Notes: generated from the letters alone by a model not told the origin. Positions 13,867 to 27,455 are shown, numbered from the stretch's first letter. The stretch is 64,000 nucleotides of DNA from Thunnus maccoyii (GCF_910596095.1 NC_056539.1:23613001-23677000); one strand, 5' to 3'. Numbers and translations: made by a program.

Positions 13867-13884
13867 CACACACACACACACACA
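13867..13884. repeat. CA microsatellite
   Basis: Short (CA)n run in the csnk1g2 intron. Confidence 0.8.
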
Positions 13885-16749
13885 GTTGTGAGGTCTTAAT
13901 GGACATATGATGCTCTGTGTGATGATATACGTGAGTGCCCTTTCACCCCGCAAACAAGATCCTGCATTCAAAAACAGCATAGCACAGTAAAACAGACAGC
14001 TGGGATGATGTAATGCGACACATAAATAAACATCTGTGTTGATTATCATCTGGAAAGCCTATGTGACATTAAGGGCGTGCATATGTATGTCTATGTGTGC
14101 CATGTCCAGGGGAATAGACCCAGCATTATGCACAAAACCCAAAATAGACTGTAACCTTTGCCTGACTCCCCAGTAAACCATTTCACAATATGCAACGGGC
14201 AATGTGACTGAACAAATCTTAGACAGAGCTTCTCAAATGTCAATGTCTCTATTCTATTAATACGAGTATTAACGATTGTGACTGCTAACTGTACGGCTCA
14301 AACAAATGAAGATTGATGCCTGTGAATGTTTTTGTGGCACGCGTGTGTCTTTCTCTCTATCGACGTAGTCTTTATGATCGGAGGTGTCTACGGTTGGAAG
14401 GTGGTGTTAAGGAGTGAGCGGTGTCAGAGAGCAACAGCTGGCCGGTGTCCAGCACTTCTCCTGTTTCAGTTCAGATTTAACATGCCCAGATGGAGCCATC
14501 AGCTGCTCTAAAAACCCAGTGTAATAATCAGCCGCTGCTTAAAACCACCAGAATTAGACTTCAATTGTATGTTAGAGACTTTTTTTTTTTGTAGATGAGT
14601 ACACGGGGGTAGTCGCGGCTTGTGACCTTGGTTCACTTTGTATGCCGATTCAGAATTACCGTCATGATTTAGGCCAGATGAGTAATTTGTCTACTTGTAA
14701 AAGGCCGTGGGAGAAGTGTGGTACATTTAAATCAATGGAGAGGTAGCATCAAGGCAATTAATGGTGTATCATGTTATCTCATTGGGCTAACACAGCAGTT
14801 ACAATACCATGTTTCCTATCATTATCAGATTTTTGGTGGATCTTAGAGATGTACATTTTATAATTACTGTAGATAAAAACACATTTTTCAGATTTTATTT
14901 TAATGTTAATTGATAGTTATAATGTATATATTATATTATATGTAATAGGTATCAACTACGGGAATTAGACAAGTCTTTATTGATGTAACATATCAGCTGT
15001 CAAGACTTTTTTTCTCATGCTTGTTTCTACATTACAAAAAAACCTCTATAACAGCCGTCTTGAATGTGCCAGTGACATTGGCAGATTTAAGAAAAAAAAA
15101 AATTCTATGTAAAATGGGCTGGCTTTTTAAAAACATGCTGAATTCAGCTATTATAGTCATAGGAGGGTAAACTCAGCACACAATGCTGCCAATGATCTAC
15201 GCAGTCATGGGAAGTTCCACTCACATGAAGCCAAGAGGCACGTCTCCTTTGTCATGTAATAGAAGAGCGAAGCGTGGCACAAGTACAATGTATTGTATTG
15301 TGTATTCCCTGATTTGTTTAACTTTTACGCAATATAAATTGTTCCACTGGCTTCTGACATAGCTAATAACACAGTCATTAAATAATAGCACAGTGAGATA
15401 TATTTTTGATTGTCCTGGATCTCTACTTCAGCTACATTTTGTACAGCATATGTTGGATCTGAAATCCAATAATGACTGAGGTTAAAGTGCTAATTTTCAG
15501 CTTTAAGGGTCTTCACATCCACACTGGATGATCAATGTATGACTTTTAACCCTTTTTCACATGTCTCTTCCCAAATTGCAGGACCCTGTAGGAGGAGGAT
15601 GATGATCCTAAACAAACCGGCAAAAAAAAAAAAAAAGTGGAATTACCATCATCTGATTCTGGTTTGGTTATTTTGGCTCTGTTTACTACTTCAATTATGA
15701 TGCTATAAAAAAGTGAAGACAGAACAGTGCAGTGTGAATTCATGTCAGTCACAATAATCAACAATATAGGAGAAACTGGTAAACTATTGCTACAGCCTAC
15801 ATTACATGTAATTTAGCAAATACAAGAAGAATACTGTGTCACTATAATTCCTAAGAGAAACTCTTCAAATATAAATATGACTATTGCTTTGGTATAAACC
15901 AGGATGTACACTTGGAACATACAATTACATGGGACTCGCTGCCCACACCCTACGCCATTTTTTTGGGGGCAGCCTCAGTTTGTGCTTACGTATTTCTACA
16001 TAAAATACTGACACTGTTCTTATTGCTACCCTGAAGTCAACAACATTTAGACTCTCCTGTGCAGGTTATGCCAGCTACTAAATCATCCTCAAAGCAACAA
16101 TGTGTCTGTGTGAACATACTGTGTTTCTGCCGGCGACTGATTCATTAGAGGATTAGCTAGTTGACTGAAGGTAGGCTTTTACATGCTGTTGACATCCAAG
16201 GATTTATTCATTCAGCCTGCCCAGCATGCTCTCTAGAGAGCCCGAGCAGGGTAGGGAAGAACTTAAATCTTCAAAATGTCACTTTAATTCCAGCCAAACA
16301 TGCTGATAGAGCTTTTGTGCCTTCACAGTTCTTCGACAACTGCCTCATGGCGAGCTGGTGTAAGCTGCTGAGCTAGACTGCAACAAGAACTGCTTATCAT
16401 GCTTCAGTGGGAGGCAGCTAGGAGAGAGTTGGATACAACACCTCAGATTTCCTTCAGAGAATCACGACTGACCGGCAGTGTGAGAGGCTTCGCTCATATA
16501 AACTGCCTTACTCTTATGCCTCTGCATCAGTGACTCAGCCAGAGAAAACAAAAGTCTGCCAGGAGACATTTCACCCTTCCCCGTACATACAAATATATAC
16601 ACACCCTCCTCTATACTAACTTCACAACAAGCTGAACATCACAAACACATTTGACATATTACTGGCTTACAAAGTTGTTGTAGCTAACACGTTAGTAAAT
16701 GTGTAAACTGGTGCCTATTTACACATTCAGCAAATACGGAGCAACAATA

Positions 16750-17710
16750 GCTCTCATTTAAAGTCTGGTTTTAGCCTGGGTCCAGACCTTTGAATCTGCC
16801 AATTCCACTGAGTTGACTGATTTGTCTGACATCATTACGTGAAACAGTGGCTTTTCAGTTGAAAAAGCAATTGATCCAATGAGCGCCGCGGGGGGACTAA
16901 TGATTAGCCAATCAGCGCCAAAGGCGGGACTAACGCTGTTGTCAAGCGTTGTCAAGCTGTGGAACCAATGAGGTAAAACTAGGCAGCGCTAATCAAATAT
17001 GAATCAAGATTCTGTTGTATTTATCACCTCAAATGTTTTCAGAAACATATTTTAATATACTGTTTAGCTATAATATGAGAAAGTTTTTGACCCAGCCGCC
17101 ATGTTGACAACAGACGAGCTAAAACCAAGCACTGCCCAACTCACAGTACGTCACCCACCACGTTAAAACCAGCCGGAGCGTTTAGTGGTGATCGAATCGA
17201 ATCCCCCTCCCCACAGAAATCAGACTGGAGGCAATTTCAGACTGATGATGACTGAAGATGGAAATGGAGTGTAATGAGTTGACAATTCTGTCTAATATCA
17301 AGCAAGTCTGGTTTCTGGCAACCTAACAAACATGCTCTGTTTTGGTCTTCACCACCTCCAGAGAAATGCATCTGTGCTCCACTATGTTCAGTAGTTAGTC
17401 ACTAACTTTGTCAGAGTGCAACTGATGCTGTGCAGATAACATACAGTGGGGTTTTGGGAGCTTTTTCTATGAAAGTAGTTGCCTGCTGCTGCCAGAAACA
17501 CGGTTGATAAGAGCAGTTTAAGTGAAGAAAACGGCAAGTTTGAAGGTTGTGAAACTAAAACAATGAGCTGAAATACACTGAAACGCTCTATAGAGCTGAG
17601 GCAGACTGCAGAGGCAGGTGATAATTCTCTACAGGTTTGTCATTAGGAGTCACGTCTCTGATATTACACATGGTCATTTGACCCCTTGCTCATGTAAAAA
17701 TATTAATTTG
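16750..17710. repeat. Candidate interspersed repeat block
   Basis: Two adjacent segments resemble dispersed teleost sequences. The first (about 16760-17210) has GCCGCCATGTTGACAACAGA and repeated short motifs such as TTGTCAAGCGTTGTCAAGC; the second (about 17240-17710) ends in a TTTGTGCAGCTTTAA-type tail. I did not find paired ends or target duplications, so the repeat call rests on text familiarity and is weak. Confidence 0.3.
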
Positions 17711-18399
17711 TGCAGCTTTAAAGGATTACGATTTGGATTACTCCTCTGAATTGCAAACCTAGCTAGCTAATGTGCCTGTTTCAAATAACAAGTTGTCATT
17801 TTGAATAACAACTCTCCACTCAGACACAGTTTCATTTCTTCTTCTAGGTAAACATGTTTGATCATACAACAATCAGTTTTGTTTTTTGGCCAACTAAGGA
17901 AGTAACCTTAATTAGCCTCAGCTGATAAAATCTGAATGTCATTTCAGCCAGACCAACTAATGTCACAGGCTTCAAATGAGAAGCCTGGACTTCTTTTTTT
18001 GTGACTAGGGTCAATTTGAATTTCAAGTCTGAAATCTATCCTTTCTTTGACCAAGCACTGCCACCATGTATAGGCTAAAACACTGCTTTGTATGTACATA
18101 GCAGGCACACAATGCACAGTACGCCTCTGTGTCTTCAGAGTTTGTCTATCTAGATGGTCACTCCAATATCACCCCTGTCACTGAGCTATAGGGAGCCACT
18201 GTGCTGTATAGTAAGTCTCTACTATAAGATCCTCTTATCGCTCTCCTCCCATGTTGGGCAGATATTACGACCACTTGTCACAGTCAAAAGTGTTCATCAC
18301 AACAAAGAGGAGCCTGCAACTAGAACTGTCATGGTGATGGAATTTCCCTTGCAGTGATTAAGGGTGGCTCAACAGCACGGTATGTGGTCTATGCAGTAT

Positions 18400-18732
18400 T
18401 AGCGCCTTTTTTTGTGTGTCTGTTATGAGGGTTGGGCGCCAGGTTAGCTTGTTAGCCTGGATGCTACCGGCGGGAGGGCTCGTGTGAGGCTCCATGGACC
18501 CCAATGAGCAAAAACTCAGTGAGCAGCCGGCAGGATCCTCTGGACCGGACCAGGGGAGCCACCGAACATTCAATGTACACACACACACTGAAGCGTAAAA
18601 CAAGAAGGGTTTAGCCTCACAAAGAAAGAAAAACTGTTAACACAACACGGTTGTGGTGGTTGCTTGCCATCCACCACGGTTTGCTTGTATATAACGTGGT
18701 ATTGCAATATCACGGTTATTGCAACAGCCCTA
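18400..18732. mobile_element. Truncated hAT-type element
   Basis: The right edge ends in CACGGTTATTGCAACAGCCCTA; read on the opposite strand this starts TAGGGCTGTTGCAATAACCG, a typical hAT terminus. The left end was not found, so the copy is truncated or diverged. An unrelated CA run lies at about 18578-18590. Confidence 0.45.
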
Positions 18733-20279
18733 CCTGCAAATGATTTGTTACCGATACCATCTTTGCATGCAGCGTGCCTCACAGGCACCGCTGATCTGTC
18801 TCCAACCTGTCAAAAATTATTTACACATACAAAAACAGACTTAAAAACCCAAACAAACCAAAAAAAAGGGCTCATGAGATTATCTAAAATCAAATCAAGA
18901 TACTGATGTAAAATAGTCTCCGGTAGAAATGGGAATCAAACAGCCTCTACAAAATGAGATCAAAGGCAAACATGAATCATTTCAGTATGTGTTATTTTAA
19001 AAAAAAAAAGGACTACATGCAGCATTTATTGCACCAATAAATCACCACTGATTTAGTATCTACATCCTGTGCCAGTAGGTAGAATTTTCTGGGAAACCTG
19101 GTGAATTACTAACTACAAGAAAAGAGGCCATAATGAAATACAAGCTGTAAAGATTGTAACTCCAACGGTTTGCAGAGTGGACTGGTGGAAATGTTACTGA
19201 AAACCAATTCAAGAAGCTCTCTGAGCCCAAATAATGGATTAGACGGGTGTGTGTGTGTGTCCTGCACAGAACACGAACATAATGATAGGGTTAAGAGTGG
19301 ACAGATGACCTTGAGACGACAGTAGCCTGAAGACAGTGGCACAAAGATGGAGCACTACAGCAAGATAGCAAACACGTTTAAATGAAAACAGTGTAACACA
19401 TGAAACGCTTTGGGAAAAAGTTAGACAGAATTAGATGGTCATTTTCTCAGTGGATGTTTATGTCACCATGCCAGGAAAGGATGGATGGCGATGGTGGTGG
19501 GTAAGAAAATAACAAAGACCCTTAACCCTTTAAATGAGCCTGATGGGTGGTAGTTTCTACAGTAAGCCTTGAGAGCAAACAGCAGACATTAAATGGTGGT
19601 GTTTCTTTAAGACACCGGGATCTCCCTCTGGGAGTAAAGCCTGCAGTGCACATACAGCAGTGGCTATACAGTCCTGCCTCCATCACACAGGCGTTTGTCA
19701 GTGTGAGAAAGCACCCAGCTGAACCAAAGACTGAACCACTGTGTGTCGACAAGGCCTGCTAACAAAGACGACCTTTCAGCACTCAGCAGTTTCCCCCTTC
19801 TCTCTTGCTTTTCGCAGCAACATTTACAGCAGTTCTAGATCCACTAACAGAGGATCTAGTGCACTGGCCTGCTGTACATCTCTATCTCTGCTATCACGTG
19901 GTGGAGGAGGGTGACACTGGCATTCACCTTTGTCCCAGGTGCTAGCAGGCACCACCCAAATGCCCAACTCTGCAAGTCAGTACACAAGACACTCAGCATA
20001 AAACACCAACCAGCTGAACACTGAGTAATCACTATGTGTTGTCCTCTGGCGCCTGACATGTAACATTTATTATTTTACAACAAAGGAACAATGAGATATT
20101 AAACTAGTTGTAACCAACCAGATGAAAACCTACACTTTTCAAACTAAACAAAGCTTAATTTAACCACAACCACTGCCTTAACTTAGATCAAAAACCTTTA
20201 ATCAGTCACAAAGTAACATACTTCCTTAAGTTTCACTGAGACCAACGGCTGTTAAGATATATCTATTGAGGATCTGCTA

Positions 20280-20460
20280 CTTTTCTCTTTTTTACATGAT
20301 CATAAATTGAATATATTTAGGTTTTGGACTGTTGTCGGACAAAACAAGCTTTATGAAGATTTCACCTTGGACTCTGGTAAATTGTGATTGTCATTTTTCA
20401 CCATTTATTAACATTTCTCTAAAAGAAATGATGAACAGTAATTAATTGTAAGCCAAATAT
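20280..20460. mobile_element. Degraded copy of the ~370-bp hAT-like non-autonomous family
   Basis: The internal text TTTAGGTTTTGGACTGTTG ... GGACAAAACAAGC ... TTCACCTTGG ... TTTTTCACCATTTATTAAC matches the interior of the copies at 59365-59735 and 38715-39029. Ends are not recognisable. Confidence 0.5.
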
Positions 20461-22371
20461 ACAACTTAATTTCATATAAATGTATTATTGTACTTTCTGA
20501 TATTTTCTTGATTCTTATCTAATTAAAAATGAGATTCTATCAAACTATGACATAATTATCTGGTGCTTCACGCTACCAACAACTGTTTTAGTTTCTATCT
20601 ATAAGTTAGGATTTGAGGAGACACTACTGATGCCAAGCATGTGTTAGCAGGTGGCTGTAGATAACAGGGCTGTTATTTGTTTTAGTCCATAAGGAAGAGC
20701 TCAGTATCAGCCTCTGAGGGCTGACTTGACAGGCAGTGACATTCACTGGGTTACCCCGGAGAGCTGTGAGATCAGGGACAGACATTAACATGTGGACAGA
20801 CAACTGTGAGTCTGGGTTGGCCTGAGAATTGACACGGGAGAAGCCCTTTCCATGTCAGCCCCAACAACACTAGAGGTCAGCCCAAAAATAAACCAAACCA
20901 AAAAAACAAAAAAAAAAAAAAACACCTAAACAACAGGAGTCCAATTTGTCAAGTACATGATGACAATATAATCCACCATTAGCACACTTCCTCCTCTTAG
21001 TATTTTACATTTAGATAAACGCTGGGTCCAGTGGGCCACGAGATCCATGGAGCAGTGTTATGGCCCTAATGTCAGATCCAGATATAGCTGGACACCATGG
21101 GGATAAAAATACCCAAACAGATGGGAGGGTTCACAAGCAAGGGGAGAGGCAGCATGCACAACTAAAGATTTCAGAGGAGAGGAGAACTGCAATTACAGCT
21201 GTTTGCTAACCTCTGCCTTCTATGTGGTTAACAAAGCCTTCAGTGAAGGCCCGTTCAGAGATAATGACCTCCCTGGGAGATACAAATGTAAGAATAATCA
21301 TACACAGACCAGTGTAGCTGTGGTGGAGATGACGCCTAGCCTCCATCAACTCCTGTATGACTACTTAAATAGAGTCTGGGTTAGGCTATGCTTGCATTAA
21401 TGCACCGTCAGAGAAAAACGAATACATGCCTGTTATCAAAGCTCTACAAGTGACAAAGAAAAAATGTGAAGAGGAAAGTTGATGTGCAGAGGAAATGGTT
21501 GAGCAGCTCAGTCAGTGTCTGACCTAGAATGGAACAATCAGAAAACAAACAGGCCTTGACATTTCATGTGGTTTTTCACTCGTCTAAATGCATTTAAACC
21601 AGAGCTCCAAAAAAAAAAAAAAAAAGAAAACATGTTCACGCTGACACAAAACAAAGAGACCCAGTAAATTATTGATTGCTCATAAGGCCTAGTGTGAGCT
21701 GATTAGAGGGAGAGCTTCCACATGAATTGACATGAGGAAAATGTAGGATATAGGTAGGTAAAAGTTGACAAATCACCTTTTACAAAGTACAATGTTTTAT
21801 ATCAAGTGTCTAATTTCATAAAATCCTCAAGGCATGGATTTCACTCCAAAACACAACAACAACAAAAAAAAAACACCTTTAGTGGTGTTGAGAGCATATT
21901 CAAGGATCTAAAATATGTCATTTGTGTTGTACTGGAAAATACACTTCACACTATTTACTTTCAGTTTGCCCTCTCACTGACATATGACAAGGAGAAAAAA
22001 TGTTGCCTGCAGCTCTATAGAAAAACAACAAAACATGGTTTAAGATATTATCCAGTCCAGTCTCAGCTTATTCCTCTTCACCTCTTTGATAAACACAAGC
22101 AGAGCATGGTTGACTCATTAACAAACTGTTTGAGGAGGAGGAGGTGGTAGGAGACGTTTCATATTTACTTCCTGTGTCTCTCACTTGGGTCAAAGAGTCA
22201 GCTGCAGAGGCTCTACCGCACATTTCGCTTTCATATTTCATGCTTTCAGTACATTTTTTTTTACTTCTCAAAAGTACAGTAAGTATTGGAGAGGTTTCAC
22301 AACAAGTGTTTAAATGAGTGGAATGAGATCAAGTTTTACACAAATTACACAAACCCTGAGGGCGCACTTAC

Positions 22372-22599
22372 CAATTTAATGGCCACATATTCGTTAGTAT
22401 AGAGGTTTTTTCCCAGCCGCAGTTCTCCAAAGTTCCCGCAGCCGATTTTTTTACCAACACGGAAGTTTGGGCCAACCATAAGAACTCCAGAATTGGTCCC
22501 TGAACTCCGGCCCCCATGTCCAGTCCTGCTGCCTGCTGTCTTAGACATCTTTTTCCCTTCCTCTGTCTCTCCCTTGCCCCCTCTCTTATCAAAATCCAT
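22372..22599 (-). CDS. csnk1g2: csnk1g2 first coding exon (casein kinase 1 gamma 2 N-terminus)
   Basis: Membrane-associated serine/threonine kinase of the CK1 gamma group, known to phosphorylate LRP6 in Wnt signalling. This 228-bp exon encodes 76 residues starting [20 protein letters not shown]. The unstructured Gly/Ser-rich leader is followed by the start of the kinase domain: the glycine loop IGCGNFGE (residues 52-59) and VAIKL with the ATP-binding lysine at 75. The leader is closest to the gamma 2 paralog. It ends in phase 0 at a GTAAGT donor. The start was chosen by family agreement. Another ATG in frame lies 48 bp upstream (22645-22647) with no stop between; both have weak contexts, each with G at +4. 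Teleosts often have two copies (a and b), which I cannot separate here. Confidence 0.95.
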
Positions 22600-22687
22600 A
22601 AGCTTGTGATACCCTGGCCTCTCCACGGTTATTCTCCAGCCATGCAAACCATAGAAACTCCAATACCGATGACAGAGGACACTTTAG
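22600..22687 (-). other. csnk1g2: Probable 5' UTR part of the first csnk1g2 coding exon
   Basis: The best acceptor upstream of the start codon is the pyrimidine-rich CTCCCTCCCCCTCCCTAAAG (minus strand), placing the exon edge near 22687. This keeps an in-frame upstream ATG (22645-22647) inside the exon. Confidence 0.5.
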
Positions 22688-25600
22688 GGAGGGGGAGGGA
22701 GACAAATCTCACAAGACAGAGGAAAGGTGTTGCTGTTAAAATGTGCAATGGTTCAGAAGACACTTAAATGAGCTGAAACTACAGCTGAAGTGCCCAGTGT
22801 GTCTATCACAAAGCTCTTTTGCTGAGCACACTCCTTTTTCTTTTCTTTTTTCCTTGTTTACTAGAGGGGCTCCTTTCTTGCGAGTTGCTCCAGCTCCAGT
22901 CTCAGAGTAGCATGTCCCTGCCTGAAGAATAGGCAGGTTGTGCTAGGATGTGCCCACAGACACACACATACAATGCTAGTCATAAAAAAGCACTCCAATA
23001 GCCAGCTACTGCATCCACAAGGCCACTTGGGAACATCTTCTGGAGCGCCTCGTTCCTTTTGGTCAGCCTTCAGTGACACAGTGGACACTCTCCATGTTGC
23101 AGGGCCACAGCAGAGGAGGTAACCCAGAGTTAGAGCAAACAGCGACGAGCCAGACAGGTAATGGATGGGTATGATGTCAGCTTGATATCTGTGAAAGTAA
23201 CAGACAGAAATTAGTCCATAGGCTATGACAAAGTTCCCTGTATCGCCTGTAACAACAGCACAGCGAGGCAGACTAAACTCACTCATTACTTGAGCCTGTA
23301 ATATCTTGTGGCCTGTTTTACAGTTTAAATAAGTTTTAAAATATGAAGGAAGCTAATATTCACTATGTTTACTAAGTGCAGGTGAGATGACCTCTCAATG
23401 AAATGTAGAGCTACAACGATTAGTCGATTGGTTGTCAAATACTGAATTAATTGCCAACTATTTTGATAATCAATTATCGTTTTGAGTCATTTTTTAAGAA
23501 GAAAATGTCAAAATTCTCTGATTCCAGCTTCTTAAATGTGAATATTTTCTGGTTTCTTTAGTCCTCTATGACAGTAATCTGAATATCTTTGGGTTGTGGA
23601 CAAATCAAGACATTTGAGGAACATTTTATGGACCAAACAACTTAATGATTAATCGATGATGAAAATAATTGTTCGTTGCACTTCTAATGAAATGTACTGT
23701 CAAATACCATATATACATAAGCTGTGAAGCAATCAATACAAGCCAAAATATTGGACAACTAAGTAAATCAATCTTAAATTTAAAAAAAAAAAAAAAAAAA
23801 ACCTTTTACTTGAAGATCAAATTATGTTTACTGTGGCTGTTCCTTACTACAGCTGAAATGAGATCTTGCTCCAGACCAACGCAAGGCAAATTCAATAAAG
23901 CAATCAATACAAGTGGAAATATTCCACAGTGGACTTCAGACATGAGAAAAAATAACCTATTCTATAATTAAACTTATTTTCTGAAAGCCAAAATCACAGT
24001 GCCTTTGGAAGATTTTGTAGATCACAAAGATGTATTGTGATGATATAATAGACACATACATATGAGATTAATGTGTCTAAAACTGAGTTTCAGGCTCAAT
24101 CATCAGCTCCTCTTGCAGGTGTGTAGATCCTCACATTAATACAAACTTAGTACAGTAAACACTACTGGTAACATGTATAAATATACATTTAAAAGGCCAG
24201 AATTAGGCAAATACATATGTCTTAACTTACATTAAGATGCTTATATGATGAAAAAGTGACAAGATATCAGCACCAGGCACAAACAAAGTCAATCACAATC
24301 ATCATTTCAGTTTTGTAACTATCTCTGTGCAGCTAATAACTGCATGCTGCCATCTCTGTCCAAAGCAGCTCTCCTAACTCCCCCACGTCCATGATCTAAG
24401 ATGTCAGTGGTGCTGAAGAGAGCAGGTAATGCAGACCGTAGCGATGGGCAGCTACTCTTTCTTATAGAAAGGCACTTACATGGATCAATGACTGCTGTAA
24501 TGCCCCATCTCATCGTAACATTTGCATCATTGGGAAGCATATTATTGGAAAGATTTGGATACTGTCTAGTCTACAGTTAGTTCATCTGTATCTGACTGGC
24601 TAAGAACTAATATCACATGACTAAGATACAGCATTATGAGACAAACTTATGGTAAAAAAAAATCTTGTATAAAGTCATTTGATTGTTGAATGAATCACAC
24701 ATATGATTTCTTCTTCCTTTTTATCTGTACACAAACTAGGTTTAGTACACAATTTCCAATGGGAGAGGCAAAGCTACACTATTTTAACATCACACTACCA
24801 ACTGGAGCCTGAATATATGAGTAAACAAACAATAACCCAGCCCATAGCGACAATCCACTGAAAATCCCCTGCTGAGAGAAACAAAACATTTAAACCAGGT
24901 ATGTAGTCAATCATTACACTGTCATGTCTTCCTTGTAGCATGACGCACGGAGATATCTACTGTAGGGAAAGAAGAGACTAGCCTACCTAGTCACAAGATT
25001 AGAAGTACAATAAACAGGGTGGGTAAAAGCCATTAGAGACTGCATGTTAAATTATTACAACTACTGAAATGACAAAGTGCACTATGCCTGACTTGTCAAG
25101 GTGACACAAAAAAACGACATTACTAGTCCATGCATTAGAAACAAAAGTATGTTTATGATTGTATATTAGAAAAGGATAGATATGTCCCTGGAAAACAACA
25201 TAGACCTAATGTTCTGCCTCAGGTTACTTTTGGCAGTCTTGGCCCATATGGCTAGACTGTCTCCTTCCAGGAAGTTGTGTATTGTTTTTCAAGTCAGCTG
25301 TTTGATATAGTTGCCAATTTATTTAAAACATACGACGTGAATAGCCACATATTTTAAGTTTTTATGTAGCACTTAAAAACACAAGAGACAAAAAATGTAT
25401 CAGTGATTATAAACGCCAAAACTAAATCATGGGGTAAACGTTAGACGGTGAAACGTCAGCTTGCCACAATTGCAGTAATACAGCTAATACAGCTAGGTTA
25501 GCTAGCAATAACACGACATAATCGAGTCGAAACGTTAGAGATATTAATCCAACTACACACAGAGAGCCTCAAATTGACAATAAACATTCATCCCACAACG

Positions 25601-26583
25601 TTAGTTACATTTTCTCTCGACCGCGGTAAGAAATATGTCTGTTTGAGCTTATGTTAGCTAACAGAGCTAGCTGGCAGCTGTCATTTAACGTTAGTTTCAT
25701 GTGATACCAAGTACCCGAAGAAACACGAAGAGAAAAACAAAAATTGAAATCTTACTAGCAAACCCCGACGATAAATGTCTTCAGGATAGCTGATATATCG
25801 TTAACATGAGACTAGTTAACGCTGGCTGGTGTTAGGTCGGCGGACAAGGCCAGATAGTCTCCAGCTGTCCTGACGATAGCTAGGTAGCATGCTCAATTTA
25901 GCTTCATATCTTTCATTCGCAGGCAATTCGTGCTTGTTAATCCCGTTTTATTATGGTCTATAAATGCCAGCAGCACACACGGCCATCATTAAATTAATCG
26001 ATAAACGTTAGACGTTGATCTTCGCGACTTAGCTATCAAGCTAACCCACAGCTAGCACTTATCAAAAACACCGTTTCTCTTGGCCTGATCTAAAAAAACA
26101 AAACAGCGTTAATCTGTTAACATCACCGTATCATAAGCGTACAAAGCTAGCGAACCAGGACAGGACAGAGCATGAAATATTCATTGATTGATTGACATTC
26201 GCTGAGCTAACTGTTACACTAACGTTAACCTGGTTAGTTAGTTAAATGCTTAATAGCTGAGAAATAACTCTCCCAAGCGACGCTGTTACTAATGTTGTCG
26301 ACTGTAGTAACCGTGTGATTAAAGGGATAATTGTTTCACCTTAAAGTGTCGTTTTTTGAGTTCAAATTCCAGCTATAGCCACTATTATCCAGACCACTGC
26401 CGGGCAACTCCTTAATCCTAAACAACCGACTGCTCACCAACGGCAGCCTGGTCTCTCTTACCGCTCAGCTAGCACACGAAACATTAGCAACAACGTTAAA
26501 ATACGGCGAGACGACGTCTTCAAAATAAAAAAAAAACAACAGCTACGAGTGAGTTTCTGCCGCCAAAGAAAAAAGCATGTTAC
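22688..26583 (-). other. csnk1g2: csnk1g2 first intron
   Basis: Lies between the proposed 5' UTR exon and the first coding exon. It holds one intact hAT-like non-autonomous element (23406-23686), a 20-nt A run at about 23782, and, from about 25400 rightwards, sequence with more CpG and recurring GTTAGC text that may be a promoter-proximal region. A 141-codon open frame at 22861-23286 has no family resemblance and is taken as chance. Confidence 0.55.
23406..23686 (-). mobile_element. hAT-like non-autonomous element with perfect 8-bp duplication
   Basis: Ends are TAGAGCTACAACGATTAG and, on the opposite strand, TAGAAGTGCAACGAACAA. The element is flanked by identical ATGAAATG at 23398-23405 and 23687-23694. 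It is 281 bp, non-coding, and belongs to the same family as 29832-30121, 37017-37350, 38715-39029, 54553-54900, 59365-59735 and 60571-60882. Confidence 0.85.
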
Positions 26584-26745
26584 CTTTAAACGTAAGCTGT
26601 CGAAGTCATGGTTCTCCGTGTGTGGGAATCGTTCTCATTTAATTTGCCTTGTCCTTAAGTTGCTATGATTTAGCTGTTGTCTCTTTAAGCCTCCCTCAGC
26701 TGCCGATACCCGGGCACAGCGTCACGCTGGCTCACACACTCATAC
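26584..26745 (-). promoter_or_regulatory. csnk1g2: csnk1g2 5' UTR exon and core promoter (predicted)
   Basis: On the minus strand a GC-balanced block runs into a strong donor, TTTAAAG/GTAACA, with the exon edge at 26584. Just upstream are a GCGCAGTGGCGCC (NRF1-like) stretch at about 26748-26760 and GTGACGC (CRE-like half-site) near 26720. No TATA box is seen, as expected for a widely expressed kinase. The start site is approximate; a transcript end read would settle it. Confidence 0.5.
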
Positions 26746-27029
26746 GGCGCCACTGCGCAGAAAAACTGACGCAACTGGTTTGGTGAATAAACTAAAATGT
26801 GCGTAAGTTAGCTCATATACTTTTACTGTATATGATGTAATTGTATTTTTCCGACTCAAGAACAGTTTCGTTATAAGTACAGTGTCAAGTTTTATATTTT
26901 TATGGCTACATTTTAAATCCACAAACGCAAAATTTCCACATCCCCACCTAATTTGCTGTATTTCCCTGCAGAAATTAAAAGTCTCCTGCATTCATTCTCC
27001 CGTTTGAACAGGATGTATATAATGTACAT

Positions 27030-27299
27030 CAGTGGCTCTCAAACCTTTTCACGTCAAGGACTCTTAAACTGACACAAATTACACCACCGACCCCCATTTG
27101 ATGAGATGTTTGCTTTTAGATGTTTTATTACAGAAAGTGTATGAAACCAATGACCAAAATAGTCATACATCCTGTCATTGTGTTACTTATAGATGGAATT
27201 ATAGTGAAAATAAATCATTCCCCTTTTTTCTGGGGACCCCCAGGAAACCCCTCAAGGACCCCTAGGGATCCCTGGACTCCACTTTGACTTTGCTCCACT
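27030..27299. mobile_element. Short hAT-type non-autonomous element
   Basis: The left end is CAGTGGCTCTCAAACCTTTT. The right end is a worn ...CCACTTTGACTTTGCTCCACTG, which reads as the inverse of CAGTGG..TCAAAG. The interior has the GGACCCC-rich text typical of this class. The flanking 8-mers ATGTACAT and CTGTATAT agree only partly, so the ends are approximate. Confidence 0.5.
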
Positions 27300-27455
27300 G
27301 CTGTATATAACCAACTACTATATGTATATAAAGTAACATGTCACTTTTTTACCATTTAATATTTATTGCAACACGTCTTGCACTCTTCACTTCATTGCAC
27401 TATTTGTATCCTGTTTAACTCCACAGAAACAGGTTCACCTGTATATAGTCATTCC

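Larger units (their letters stand above)
9424..22371 (-). other. csnk1g2: Large csnk1g2 intron (about 12.9 kb)
   Basis: Intron between the first two coding exons, with donor GTAAGT just left of 22372 and acceptor TTTCAG right of 9423. It contains truncated hAT-type ends (12346, 18400-18733), a CA tract (13867-13884), a GT tract (19243-19260), a degraded copy of the ~370-bp hAT-like family (20280-20460) and long A runs at 20907 and 21610. Blocks at 10500-10700 and 11480-12180 are GC-balanced and low in repeats and could be regulatory, but sequence alone does not show it. Confidence 0.75.

Noticed and set aside
22861..23286. 141-codon open frame on the minus strand in csnk1g2 intron 1
   Set aside because: No family resemblance, mixed composition, no splice or promoter context; a chance frame.
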